Assembly: GCA_016722575.1 (NCBI GenBank)
Contig: JADKIY010000001.1
Coordinates: forward strand, 744,001 to 808,000
Reading direction: 5' to 3'
Source: Elusimicrobiota bacterium
Lineage (GTDB): Bacteria; Elusimicrobiota; Elusimicrobia; FEN-1173
DNA: 64,000 nt
Part shown: positions 8,855-16,576 of the stretch, piece by piece
How the letters are laid out: every line of letters begins with the position of its first letter
Position numbering within the stretch: the first letter of the stretch is position 1
Program-made: the position numbers and the translations under genes
The notes under the pieces: generated by a model
The model's input: the letters and a program-made list of their open reading frames with translations, nothing else
The model's database searches: none
Told to the model about the DNA's origin: nothing

Positions 8855-9139
8855 ATGGGCATGAGCACGGAAACCGTCCAGTGCGGCAAGCGGGAATACA
8901 CCTTGGAATGTCAAATCACCAAGAACGGCCATCGGTTCCTGATGATCACGGAACGCAGTTTCGGCCGGATGTCCAAGGTGATGGTTTTTCAGGATCATTA
9001 CCAAGCTTTCCGGGAAGCCCTGGACCGGGTTTGCCAATCCGCCCCGGGTCCCGCCGGCGAGGCCGACGGGTCCTGCCCACGGGAGGCGTCCCCCCTCGGG
9101 GCGGCCCCGGCCGAGGTTCCCCAGCCGACGTTGAGTTGA
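8855..9139 (+). CDS. Small PUR-domain (DUF3276-like) nucleic-acid-binding protein
   Basis: A 94-residue protein whose first 65 residues read as one PUR repeat: a beta-beta-beta-alpha pattern with REYTLECQI, then GHRFLMITERSF, MSKVMVFQDHYQAF and the helix REALDRVC. Single-repeat bacterial PUR proteins bind single-stranded DNA/RNA and act as regulators in spirochaetes and Bacteroidetes. The C-terminal 30 residues are Pro/Ala-rich and probably disordered. The ATG at 8855 follows a GGGGAGA ribosome binding site; the ATG at 8861 is an alternative. It lies 33 nt after mdh and may be cotranscribed. The family call is from pattern recognition only. Confidence 0.68.
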   Translation: MGMSTETVQCGKREYTLECQITKNGHRFLMITERSFGRMSKVMVFQDHYQAFREALDRVCQSAPGPAGEADGSCPREASPLGAAPAEVPQPTLS

Positions 9140-9181
9140 CCCCTCCGCGTCTCTCCGGACCGGGCGAGACCGGGGCGAAAT

Positions 9182-9190
9182 TGCTACACT
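9182..9190 (+). promoter_or_regulatory. Possible extended -10 promoter of coaX
   Basis: TGCTACACT gives a TGn-extended -10 hexamer (9185-9190) 26 bp before the ATG. No -35 match is seen. Confidence 0.3.
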
Positions 9191-9216
9191 GACCCGCGCG
9201 TCCGACGACGCCTTCC

Positions 9217-10041
9217 ATGCTTGTCGCCATCGACATCGGAAACACCAACATCACGCTCGGCGTTTTTCCCGCCGATCCGGCGGTGGCCCGTCCCTCGGGC
9301 CGTCCCTCCCCCCCGAAAGCCGTCCACACCTGGCGCCTCTCCACCCGCGCCCACCTGACCGTCGACGACTACGGCCCGTCTCTCCTTTCCTTGTTGAAAA
9401 GCGCGGGCCTCGGTCCGGGCGGGTTCGCCGGCGTGGCCGTGGCCAGCGTGGTCCCGGCGTTGGACCCCGTGTTTCGCGAAGTGTCCGCGCGCTATCTGGG
9501 CCGGGAAGCCCTCTTTGTGGGCCCCGATGTGCTGACCGGGGTGCGGGTCCTTGTGGACGCTCCGGCCGAGGTGGGGGCCGATCGTATCGTCAACGCCGCG
9601 GCCGCCTTCGACCGGAAGCGGCGGGCCTGCATCGTGGTGGATTTCGGCACCGCGACGACCTTTGATTGCGTGTCCCCGCGGGGGGAGTACCGCGGCGGGG
9701 TGATCGCCCCGGGGCCGGTGATGGCCGCCGAGGCTTTGGCCCGGCGAACCGCCAAACTGCCGCACTTGGGCGTTTTCCGCCGTCCCGTCCGGGCCCTGGG
9801 CACCAACACCCTGGACAGCATCGCCTCGGGCCTTTACCACGGCTACGTGGGCCTCACCCGGGAAATTTTGCGACGACTCGTCCGTGAAATGAAAGGCCGG
9901 CCGGCCGTTTTGGCCACGGGCGGCCTCGCCCCCTTGATCGGTCCCGAAATCGGGGATATAAAAGAGATTGTACCGGACCTGACTCTGGAAGGGCTGTGGT
10001 TGATTTGGCGGTTGAATCAAGGAAAACGCCGCGGGACGTGA
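9217..10041 (+). CDS. coaX: Type III pantothenate kinase
   Basis: Catalyses the first step of coenzyme A synthesis, ATP-dependent phosphorylation of pantothenate. The 274-residue ASKHA-fold enzyme has the phosphate-1 motif AIDIGNTNITLGVF at the N-terminus, an ADRIVNAAAAF segment, the phosphate-2 motif VVDFGTATTFDCV, and GGVIAPGPVMAAEAL, all typical of CoaX. A C-terminal adenosine motif, VLATGGLAPLI, is present. The length is slightly above the roughly 255 typical, explained by a Pro-rich loop near residues 26-35. It shares the CoA pathway with coaE at 20236. Confidence 0.93.
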   Translation: MLVAIDIGNTNITLGVFPADPAVARPSGRPSPPKAVHTWRLSTRAHLTVDDYGPSLLSLLKSAGLGPGGFAGVAVASVVPALDPVFREVSARYLGREALFVGPDVLTGVRVLVDAPAEVGADRIVNAAAAFDRKRRACIVVDFGTATTFDCVSPRGEYRGGVIAPGPVMAAEALARRTAKLPHLGVFRRPVRALGTNTLDSIASGLYHGYVGLTREILRRLVREMKGRPAVLATGGLAPLIGPEIGDIKEIVPDLTLEGLWLIWRLNQGKRRGT

Positions 10042-10068
10042 GTCCCGCGACAAACCCGGGAGGGCACC

Positions 10069-11016
10069 ATGCGATTGACGAGTTTAAAGGCGGTTCCCAT
10101 GGCGGCGCTAATGTTGGCCGCCGGGACAACGTTGCACGCGGCGAACGCGGACGCCGATCTCTACATCGACGGCGGGACGCTGGCCCACTGGTTCAGCGAG
10201 CAATTGTCCAACGCCAGCGCCTTTAGCGCGGCGGGTTCCCTGCCCCGCCCCGGGGTCGTGCACGACCTGTTGGGCGTCGAAGTCGGTTTGTCCGGCGCGG
10301 TGACGTCGACGCCTTTGGACGTGGACGGTTTCCACGGACTGCCCTTGACCCGTTACGATGGAACCACCGTTGACCTGCCGAGCCGCCTGTTGATGCCGGT
10401 GCCGGTGTTTCACGTTAAAGTGGGGGTGCCGGGGGGGTTCGACGTCGGCCTTCGCTTTGGGTCCGCCAATTCCAACGAGAACACCAACGACGCGAAAAGT
10501 GAATTTAAGAATCGGGTGGTCGGCGTGGAAGTCCGTCGGCGGCTGTTGGGCGGCGGTTTGACCGGGGTGGCCCTGCCGGACGTGGCCCTGGCGGTCTCCT
10601 ACGACCGTTCCACGGGAAAAGTGGATCGGACGGAAGTCTACAACGGTCCCCTGAGCGGGGGCGGTTCCTTGAACGCCACGACCCGATGGAAATCGGATTG
10701 GAACACCTCCGCGCTGGCCCTCCGGGCCACGGCGTCCAAGACGTTGTTGATGTTCACGCCCTATCTGGGGGTCGGTTACGCCAAATACATGGGCGACACC
10801 GACACCTCCATCAACATCGCCGGCACCGTGTCGGACCCCGCGCCCACGGCCATCGACCAAACGTCGACGGCCAAGGCCAAACCCCGTTCGGGGGAGGCGC
10901 AGGTGACGGGCGGCGTGGAAATCGCCTTCTTCCCGCTGGTCCATTTGAATCTGGGCGGCGTGGTCGGCCAAAAAAATTGGGGCGCCAACGTCGGGTTGGT
11001 GGTGGGTTTTCGATAA
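10069..11016 (+). CDS. Predicted outer-membrane beta-barrel protein
   Basis: A 315-residue exported protein with a signal peptide (hydrophobic VPMAALMLAAGTTLHA, cleavage near residue 24). The mature part is made of alternating amphipathic strands such as VFHVKVGVPGGFDVGLRFG, ALALRATASKTLLMFTPYLG and HLNLGGVVGQ, and ends VGLVVGFR with an aromatic residue next to last, the usual barrel signature. The family is not identified; DUF6588-like barrel proteins have a comparable opening. A GGAGGG site precedes the ATG at 10069. A strong bidirectional terminator follows. Confidence 0.65.
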   Translation: MRLTSLKAVPMAALMLAAGTTLHAANADADLYIDGGTLAHWFSEQLSNASAFSAAGSLPRPGVVHDLLGVEVGLSGAVTSTPLDVDGFHGLPLTRYDGTTVDLPSRLLMPVPVFHVKVGVPGGFDVGLRFGSANSNENTNDAKSEFKNRVVGVEVRRRLLGGGLTGVALPDVALAVSYDRSTGKVDRTEVYNGPLSGGGSLNATTRWKSDWNTSALALRATASKTLLMFTPYLGVGYAKYMGDTDTSINIAGTVSDPAPTAIDQTSTAKAKPRSGEAQVTGGVEIAFFPLVHLNLGGVVGQKNWGANVGLVVGFR

Positions 11017-11031
11017 GACCGGATTTTAAAA

Positions 11032-11068
11032 GCCCCCTTCCCCGTCCCGGGGAGGGGGGCTTTTTTTT
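11032..11068. terminator. Bidirectional rho-independent terminator
   Basis: A 12-bp stem (11032-11043 with 11049-11060, one G-U pair), a 5-nt loop, an eight-T run on the right and AAAA on the left. It serves the plus-strand barrel gene and the convergent minus-strand def operon. Confidence 0.85.
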
Positions 11069-11588
11069 AAGGGCGGGGGGGTTGTTTTCGGCGGAACAGA
11101 TCCGTTTTAAGGTTGGAAACCCGGTCGAGGAACAGTAGACCGTCCAAATGGTCCATCTCGTGCTGAAGGGCGACGGCTTCGAACCCTTCGGCGTCGATGG
11201 CGATGGGGGAACCGTCGCGGTTAAGCGCTTCCACCCTTACGGCGGCCGCGCGACGGACGTCCGCCAGGAATTCCGGGATGGACAAGCACCCCTCCCGGAA
11301 AACCAATTCCCCTTCCCGTTTTACGATTCTTGGATTGACGAGCGCCAGGAGGCCGTGTCCCTTGATGGGGGGGTGTCCTTTTCGGGGGGGATAGCGCGTC
11401 GCGTCCACCACCACCGCCCGCGTCAGAGCGCCGATTTGGGGCGCGGCCAATCCCACCCCGGGCGAGGCGTAAAGGGTGTCCGTCAGGTCCGTTAAAAGAG
11501 CGGCCAGGGCCGCGTTCACGACGGGGGCTTCCGCGCAGATTTTTTTTAACCCTTCGTCGGGGAAGAGCAGGATGGGGCGAACGGCCAC
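11067..11588 (-). CDS. def: Peptide deformylase
   Basis: Removes the N-formyl group from nascent proteins. The 173-residue product carries all three family motifs in order: GVGLAAPQIG (motif 1), EGCLSIP with the metal Cys (motif 2) and QHEMDHLDG with the HEXXH metal site (motif 3). The ATG gives a normal N-terminus (MAVRPILLFPD). It lies 10 nt downstream of the double-ACT gene in the same direction and probably shares its transcript. Transcription ends at the terminator at 11032. Confidence 0.95.
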   Translation of the reverse strand: MAVRPILLFPDEGLKKICAEAPVVNAALAALLTDLTDTLYASPGVGLAAPQIGALTRAVVVDATRYPPRKGHPPIKGHGLLALVNPRIVKREGELVFREGCLSIPEFLADVRRAAAVRVEALNRDGSPIAIDAEGFEAVALQHEMDHLDGLLFLDRVSNLKTDLFRRKQPPRP

Positions 11589-11598
11589 GAGGAAAAGA

Positions 11599-12135
11599 CT
11601 AAAGGGCCGACGCGGCCAGAGGTTTGACTTGAACGGTGACGCCCCAGGCGGCGGCGCCGTCCCGGAGGGCGGATTGAAGGGATTCCGGGGTCAAACCCCG
11701 CGGCAATTCCCCCTCGATGTAGAGGATGTACCCGGCGCTTTTTCCGGCGCCCGTTCGGTGGGTCGATAAATCGGTGATGTTGACCTTGGCCCGGGCCAAT
11801 CGGTCCGTGACGTGGTACACAATGCCCGGGCGATCGGCGCCGTAGACCGACACCAACACCCCTTCTCCGCCGGATTTGGGGGACCGTGTTTCCCGGCCCG
11901 AAAGCGCTTTGACGTGGGTCACGAGCCCGGTTTTCTTTCCAAGACGTTTTAGCGTTTTTTCAAGCGGGGCCGTCGAGACCGGGCCGGAGAAAATCAGAAG
12001 GATGGCGAATTCGCCCTGAAGCCGGGTCATGGCGCTGTCTTCCAAATTGCAACCGTGGTCGAACAAGGAGTGGGTCACGGCGGCCACGAGCCCCGGGCGA
12101 TCGCCGCCGGCGGCGGTCAATAAATAGCGTTTCAT
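11599..12135 (-). CDS. Double ACT-domain protein, GcvR-like
   Basis: A 178-residue protein built of two ACT domains. The first (about residues 1-75) opens with YLLTAAGGDRPGLVAAVTHS, the second (about 93-170) with VSVYGADRPGIVYHVTDRLA. The G-D/A-RPG-V/I signature and the arrangement match the glycine cleavage system regulator GcvR group, which binds amino acids and controls partner regulators. No gcv gene is nearby, so the role is open. Its promoter is unusually close: the -10 hexamer ends 6 nt before the ATG, implying a leaderless message. It is likely cotranscribed with def. Confidence 0.82.
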   Translation of the reverse strand: MKRYLLTAAGGDRPGLVAAVTHSLFDHGCNLEDSAMTRLQGEFAILLIFSGPVSTAPLEKTLKRLGKKTGLVTHVKALSGRETRSPKSGGEGVLVSVYGADRPGIVYHVTDRLARAKVNITDLSTHRTGAGKSAGYILYIEGELPRGLTPESLQSALRDGAAAWGVTVQVKPLAASAL

Positions 12136-12141
12136 GGGATT

Positions 12142-12170
12142 TTTTTACCACATTCCCGTCGGAGAAGCAA
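12142..12170 (-). promoter_or_regulatory. Promoter of the GcvR-like/def operon, leaderless
   Basis: On the minus strand TTGCTT (12165-12170) and TAAAAA (12142-12147) are 17 bp apart with a TGTGG element just before the -10. Transcription should begin at or next to the A of the ATG at 12135. Confidence 0.55.
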
Positions 12171-12201
12171 CCGCGTCCTCTGGAACGTTCCCCCAAAAGG
12201 G

Positions 12202-12207
12202 TACAAT
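12202..12207 (+). promoter_or_regulatory. Possible -10 element of the glycolate oxidase genes
   Basis: TACAAT lies 9 nt before the ATG at 12217, so a transcript would be nearly leaderless. There is no Shine-Dalgarno sequence. The -35 is weak. Confidence 0.35.
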
Positions 12208-12216
12208 GGGTTTTCC

Positions 12217-14241
12217 ATGATTTCCGGTTGGATTGAAAAACTTCGAAAAGCCCTCGGCGACGACGCCGTGCGGACCGCGCCCGGGGACCTCTTCGCGTAC
12301 GCCTTCGACGCGGCGCTGGAAAAAAGGCTGCCCGGCGCCGTCGCCCTGCCCCGCACCGCCGAGGACGTGGCGCTCGCCGTCCGGATCGCCGTGGACCACG
12401 GCGTGCCGTACGCCGCCCGGGGCGCCGGCACGAACCTCTGCGGCGGCGCCGTTCCCGCGACCGGCGGTTTGGTGATCCATTTGGCCCGGCTGAACCGCGT
12501 CTTGTCGATCGACCGGGACCGTCGGCGCGCCTGGGTCGAGCCGGGCGTCGTCAACCTCCACCTCCACAAACTCCTGGCCCCGCTGGGGCTCTTTTACGCC
12601 CCGGACCCCGCGAGCCAGAAGGCCTGCACGCTGGGCGGCAACGTCGGGACCAACGCGGGAGGCCCCCACTGTCTGAAATACGGCGTCACGACCACCCACG
12701 TCACGGGCCTGGAGATGGTTCTGCCCGACGGGACGCCGGGGCGTTTCTCCATCGACGACCCCGGGTTCGACCTTCCGGGGTTGCTCGTGGGGTCCGAGGG
12801 GACTCTGGGCGTCGCGACGAAGATTGAATTGAATCTGATGCCCGCGCCGGAAGCGGTGGAGACCTTTTTGGTCGCCTTTCCCTCCATGGAGGCGGCGGCT
12901 CAAACCGTGACCGACACGATCTCCACCGGCATCGTGCCCGCGACCTTGGAAGTCATGGACCGCCTCACCGTGGACGCCGTGGAGGCTTTCGTCGGCGCGG
13001 GCTATCCCCGGGGGGCCGAGGCCGTTTTGCTGATCGAGTTGGACGGCCCGCGGGCGGTGATCGCCGAAGAAGGAGAACGCGTTCGCGCGATTTGCCGGAA
13101 AAACGGCGCGACGGAATTCCGCCGGGCGGCCAACGAACGCGACCGGGAAAAATTCTGGGAAGGCCGCCGGGGGGCTTACCCCGCCATGGCGCGCCTGGCG
13201 CCGAACGTGCTGGTGGAAGACGGCGTCGTCCCCCGCACCCGCCTGCCGGAGGCCGTCCGCCGAGTTCGCGCCATCGCCGACCGGGAGAAACTGCGCATGG
13301 GACTCATTGCCCACGCCGGGGACGGGAACCTCCACCCCAATTTAATTTTCGACGAGCGGGATCCCGCCGAAACCCAGCGCGTCAAAGCCGCCGGCCACGA
13401 AATGCTTCGGGTGTGCGTGGAGTTGGGCGGGTCCATATCCGGGGAGCACGGCATCGGCCTGGACAAGCGGGAGGCCATGCGTTGGTTGTTCACCCCCCCC
13501 ACCCTGGACCTTTTTCGGCGCCTCAAAACCGCGTTGGACCCGGCGGGCCTCTGCAACCCGGACAAGCTCATTCCCGCGGCGGACCCGGCGTCGGTCGCCG
13601 TCGAACTCCCCGTCGAAGAAAACGAGGTGTTGAACGCGACGATCTCCTCCGCGGTCCAGGCGCAACAATGGCTGCGACGGGCGGCGGCCGAAAAGCGCCC
13701 CGTCACCCTCGTCGGACACAAGAAGCGTTTGGCGGGGGAGGCGCGGGGCACGCTCCTGGACACGACCGGCCTGTCGGCGGTGGTGCGCCACGACCAAGCC
13801 AATTTCACCCTGACGGTGCAGGCGGGGGCCCTCGTTTCGGACGTGCATCGCCAATTGGCCGCGTCGGGCCAGTTCCTGTATGTTTTTGGCGAGGGCACCC
13901 TGGGGGGCGTGGTTTCGCGCAACGCCGGACGCGGGCCGCGCTTGCGCGATCAGATCCTCGGAATGACCGTCGCCCTGCCCGGGGGGGATCTGGTGGCCCT
14001 CGGCGCCCCGGTCGTCAAAAACGTCGCGGGTTACGACGCCGCCAAATTGTTCATCGGCGCCTGGGGTTCTTTGGGGATGATCATCGATTTGACGTTCCGG
14101 CTTCACCCGGTGCCCGCCCCGGCGGGGGAAGTCTCCGACCCGACCCGCCCCCCTTTTTGGAACGTTCCCGCGCTCGGGACCGTCCGGAACGCCTTCGATC
14201 CGGACCATTTGATGAACCCGATGCTGTTTGAACGCCCATGA
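12217..14241 (+). CDS. Glycolate oxidase, GlcD-GlcE fusion (FAD-linked)
   Basis: Oxidises glycolate (or another 2-hydroxy acid) with FAD, passing electrons to the Fe-S subunit encoded next. The 674-residue chain is a fusion. Residues 1-455 match GlcD: the PCMH FAD-binding domain (RGAGTNLCGGAVP, GGNVGTNAGGPH, GSEGTLGVATKIEL) and the FAD-oxidase C domain with HAGDGNLHPNL and SISGEHGIGLDKREA. Residues about 465-640 match the shorter GlcE FAD-binding subunit, with LTVQAGALVSDVHRQL and KNVAGYDAAKLFIGAWGSLG. In E. coli these are separate GlcD and GlcE proteins. The junction is in one uninterrupted frame. It overlaps the glcF-like gene by ATGA. The substrate is inferred from the family. Confidence 0.88.
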   Translation: MISGWIEKLRKALGDDAVRTAPGDLFAYAFDAALEKRLPGAVALPRTAEDVALAVRIAVDHGVPYAARGAGTNLCGGAVPATGGLVIHLARLNRVLSIDRDRRRAWVEPGVVNLHLHKLLAPLGLFYAPDPASQKACTLGGNVGTNAGGPHCLKYGVTTTHVTGLEMVLPDGTPGRFSIDDPGFDLPGLLVGSEGTLGVATKIELNLMPAPEAVETFLVAFPSMEAAAQTVTDTISTGIVPATLEVMDRLTVDAVEAFVGAGYPRGAEAVLLIELDGPRAVIAEEGERVRAICRKNGATEFRRAANERDREKFWEGRRGAYPAMARLAPNVLVEDGVVPRTRLPEAVRRVRAIADREKLRMGLIAHAGDGNLHPNLIFDERDPAETQRVKAAGHEMLRVCVELGGSISGEHGIGLDKREAMRWLFTPPTLDLFRRLKTALDPAGLCNPDKLIPAADPASVAVELPVEENEVLNATISSAVQAQQWLRRAAAEKRPVTLVGHKKRLAGEARGTLLDTTGLSAVVRHDQANFTLTVQAGALVSDVHRQLAASGQFLYVFGEGTLGGVVSRNAGRGPRLRDQILGMTVALPGGDLVALGAPVVKNVAGYDAAKLFIGAWGSLGMIIDLTFRLHPVPAPAGEVSDPTRPPFWNVPALGTVRNAFDPDHLMNPMLFERP

Positions 14242-15548
14242 CCGACCGCGCCGCGCCCGATCTCGTGACCACCAAAGCGGTTCTCCCCGGTGGGGAGGAC
14301 CGGCGGTCCTACGACGACACCCTGCACTGCAACCGGTGCGGGTTTTGCACGTCCTATTGCCCCACCTACCTGGCCACGGGGGACGAAACCCTCTCGCCCC
14401 GGGCGCGCAATCAGTCGTTCCGGGCCCTGCTCGAAAACCGCCTGGCGCCCGAGGACGCCAAGCGGGCCTTCGACACCTGCTTGTTGTGCGGGATCTGCAC
14501 GTCGGTTTGCTTCGCCCAGGTGCCCACGGCCAAGCTCATGTCCGCCGCCCGGGAGAAGGCCCAGGAAACCCTGGGCGCGCCGTTTCTGGCCCGCCTGGTG
14601 GTCCGGGGGCTTCTGCCCCGTCCGCGCCTCTTTGAAGCCTTTTTGAAATGGGTCTACGCGCCCAAACGATGGGGACTCTCGGGCCTCTTGGCCCGTTGGG
14701 GAATTTTAAACCGGTTGTCTCCGCGTCTGGCGGCGGCCGAGGCCATGGTCGAGGAGGTGCCCGCGCGGTTCCTCCGGGCGGAACTCTCCCCCGCGCCGGT
14801 CGACGCCGAGGCGGTTCAATTCATCGCCTGCGGTCCCAACGTCGTTCTCCCCGAGGTGGGGCGGGCGACGGCCCGGCTTTTAAAGAAAACCGCCGCCCGG
14901 TCGGGGGCCGCGCCCAACGTGTGCTGCGGCCTGCCGGGTTTGAGTTTGGGCGACCGGGAAGGGGCCCGGGCGTTGGCGCGCCAAAACATCGAAATTTTGG
15001 AGAGGTATCCCCAAGCGCTGGTCCTGGTGGACGATTCCTCCTGCGCCGCGACGATCAAGGAATATCCCGCCCTTTTTGCCGACGACGCCCCCTGGCGGGA
15101 GCGGGCGGAGGCCTTGCGCGCGCGAACCCGGGACCTCTTGGAATGGTTGGCCCGGGCCGGGACGCTTTCGCCGGAAACGAAGGGCCCGGTGACCTACCAC
15201 GACGCCTGCAAGGCCCGCCAGGGCCAGGGGCTCGTCCAGGAACCCCGGCGCGCCCTGACCGGGGCGGGGGTGGATTGGCGGGAGCTTCCCGAGGCGGACC
15301 AATGTTGCGGCGGTGGGGGGACCTACAGTTTCATCCAGCCGGGGATCTCCCGGGCCGTGGGCGCCCGAAAAATCGATCGGATTCTTTCCACCGGCGCGGG
15401 GGTCGTCCTGACCTCCAGCGTGTCCTGTCTGCTGCAGCTGCGGGCGGGCCTTCGGCGGGCCGGCTCCCGCGTCCGGGCCCTCCACATCGCGTCGTTTTTT
15501 TTCCCGGACCCTTCGGCTGGTTCTCCGGGGCCCTCCGACGATCTTTGA
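14238..15548 (+). CDS. glcF: Glycolate oxidase iron-sulfur subunit
   Basis: A 436-residue electron-transfer subunit that takes electrons from the fused flavoprotein just upstream. Two [4Fe-4S] ferredoxin motifs are visible (CNRCGFCTSYCPTY near residue 31 and CLLCGICTSVC near residue 82), followed by two CCG cysteine-rich domains (VCCGLPG and QCCGGGGTYS) that in related proteins bind a further cluster or contact quinone. The length and order match GlcF/LutA-type subunits. Its ATG overlaps the fusion's TGA, indicating a two-gene operon GlcDE-GlcF. The trxA promoter starts right at its 3' end. Confidence 0.92.
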   Translation: MTDRAAPDLVTTKAVLPGGEDRRSYDDTLHCNRCGFCTSYCPTYLATGDETLSPRARNQSFRALLENRLAPEDAKRAFDTCLLCGICTSVCFAQVPTAKLMSAAREKAQETLGAPFLARLVVRGLLPRPRLFEAFLKWVYAPKRWGLSGLLARWGILNRLSPRLAAAEAMVEEVPARFLRAELSPAPVDAEAVQFIACGPNVVLPEVGRATARLLKKTAARSGAAPNVCCGLPGLSLGDREGARALARQNIEILERYPQALVLVDDSSCAATIKEYPALFADDAPWRERAEALRARTRDLLEWLARAGTLSPETKGPVTYHDACKARQGQGLVQEPRRALTGAGVDWRELPEADQCCGGGGTYSFIQPGISRAVGARKIDRILSTGAGVVLTSSVSCLLQLRAGLRRAGSRVRALHIASFFFPDPSAGSPGPSDDL

Positions 15549-15573
15549 CAGCCCCCCGCCGGTGTGGTAAACT
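15545..15573 (+). promoter_or_regulatory. Sigma70-type promoter of trxA
   Basis: Perfect -35 TTGACA (15545-15550), 17-bp spacer and -10 TAAACT (15568-15573). Transcription should start near 15580, giving an 85-nt leader with a GGAG site before the ATG at 15665. Confidence 0.8.
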
Positions 15574-15664
15574 GGCCGACAGCGCGTCGCCCCGAGGGAA
15601 CTTTCGACCGGTCGGCGTGTTGAAGTAAGCGATCCCCCTTTTCCCAATCCGAAAGGAGCCTTTC

Positions 15665-15985
15665 ATGGAAGTCCAACTCAGCGACAACGCTTTCGACAAA
15701 GACGTTTTGAAATCCCCCAAACCCGTGCTGGTGGACTTTTGGGCTCCCTGGTGCGGTCCCTGCCGCGTCCTGGGTCCGATCGTCGAAGAGCTCGCCAAGG
15801 AATACGACGGCAAAATCGTCGTGGGCAAGCTGAACACCGACGACAACCCAAACACCGCCTCCCACTACAACATCTCCGCCATTCCGACCATGCTCTTCTT
15901 CAAGGGCGGCCAGGTCGTGGACCAAATGGTCGGCGTCTACTCCAAAAAAGACATTAAAGCCAAGCTCGACGGCCTCCTGAAGTAA
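15665..15985 (+). CDS. trxA: Thioredoxin
   Basis: A 106-residue cytoplasmic disulfide reductase. The active site WCGPC lies near residue 31 within VDFWAPWCGPCRVLGP, and the cis-proline loop is ISAIPTMLFFKGG near residue 73. The length is normal. GAAAGGAGCC precedes the ATG. It has its own strong promoter, and the next gene, a membrane-anchored thioredoxin-like protein, starts 6 nt later. The pair could therefore be expressed together as cytoplasmic and envelope thiol-redox proteins. Confidence 0.97.
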   Translation: MEVQLSDNAFDKDVLKSPKPVLVDFWAPWCGPCRVLGPIVEELAKEYDGKIVVGKLNTDDNPNTASHYNISAIPTMLFFKGGQVVDQMVGVYSKKDIKAKLDGLLK

Positions 15986-15990
15986 CCCGA

Positions 15991-16557
15991 TTGAACCGCC
16001 GCTTCCTCCCGCTGGCCGCGTTGCCCCTGTTGTGGCCCGCCCTGGGCGGTTGCGGCCGTCCGGAGCACGGCGGCGGGGCGGTCGCGGCCGACGCGGCGCC
16101 CGCCGGCGCGCCGGTCTTCTCCCTGCCGAACCTGGCGGGGAAAACCGTGTCCTTGGCGGAGTTCAAGGGGCGCGTGGTGTTCCTCGATTTTTGGGCCACC
16201 TGGTGCCCGCCGTGCCGGGCCTCCGTGCCCGAGGTGGAAAAACTCTTTGGCGATTACCGGGGACAGAATCTTCAAATCCTCGGCATGAACCTGGACGAAG
16301 ACGCCGCCGACGTCGCCCGGTTCGTGCAGAAAAAGGGTCTGTCCTACCCGGTGATCCTGGCGGGCGGGTCCGGGGTGGCCGACCTTTACGGGGTCCGGGG
16401 GATTCCCCATTTCGTGCTCATCGACAAAAACGGCAAGGTGGCCGAATGGTGGGCCGGGTACTCCCCCGACATGCCGGCCGCCTGGCGGGCGGCCATCGAC
16501 CGACTTTTGGTGGCGCCCCCCGCCGCGCCGGCCCAGAGCGGTCCCCGCACCTACTGA
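15991..16557 (+). CDS. TlpA/ResA-like thioredoxin-fold lipoprotein
   Basis: A 188-residue envelope thiol-disulfide oxidoreductase. A short signal ends in the lipobox-like LGGC (Cys near residue 19), so it is predicted to be lipid-anchored outside the inner membrane. The thioredoxin domain has VVFLDFWATWCPPCRASVPE with the CPPC active site, an ILGMNLDEDA segment typical of the AhpC/TSA-Redoxin group, and the cis-Pro loop GVRGIPHFVLIDKNGKV. The TTG at 15991 is the first start after trxA and gives the complete signal sequence. TlpA/ResA relatives serve cytochrome c maturation or general envelope thiol reduction; the partner is not visible here. Confidence 0.85.
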   Translation: MNRRFLPLAALPLLWPALGGCGRPEHGGGAVAADAAPAGAPVFSLPNLAGKTVSLAEFKGRVVFLDFWATWCPPCRASVPEVEKLFGDYRGQNLQILGMNLDEDAADVARFVQKKGLSYPVILAGGSGVADLYGVRGIPHFVLIDKNGKVAEWWAGYSPDMPAAWRAAIDRLLVAPPAAPAQSGPRTY

Positions 16558-16576
16558 TTTTTCCCTCGGGACAACC

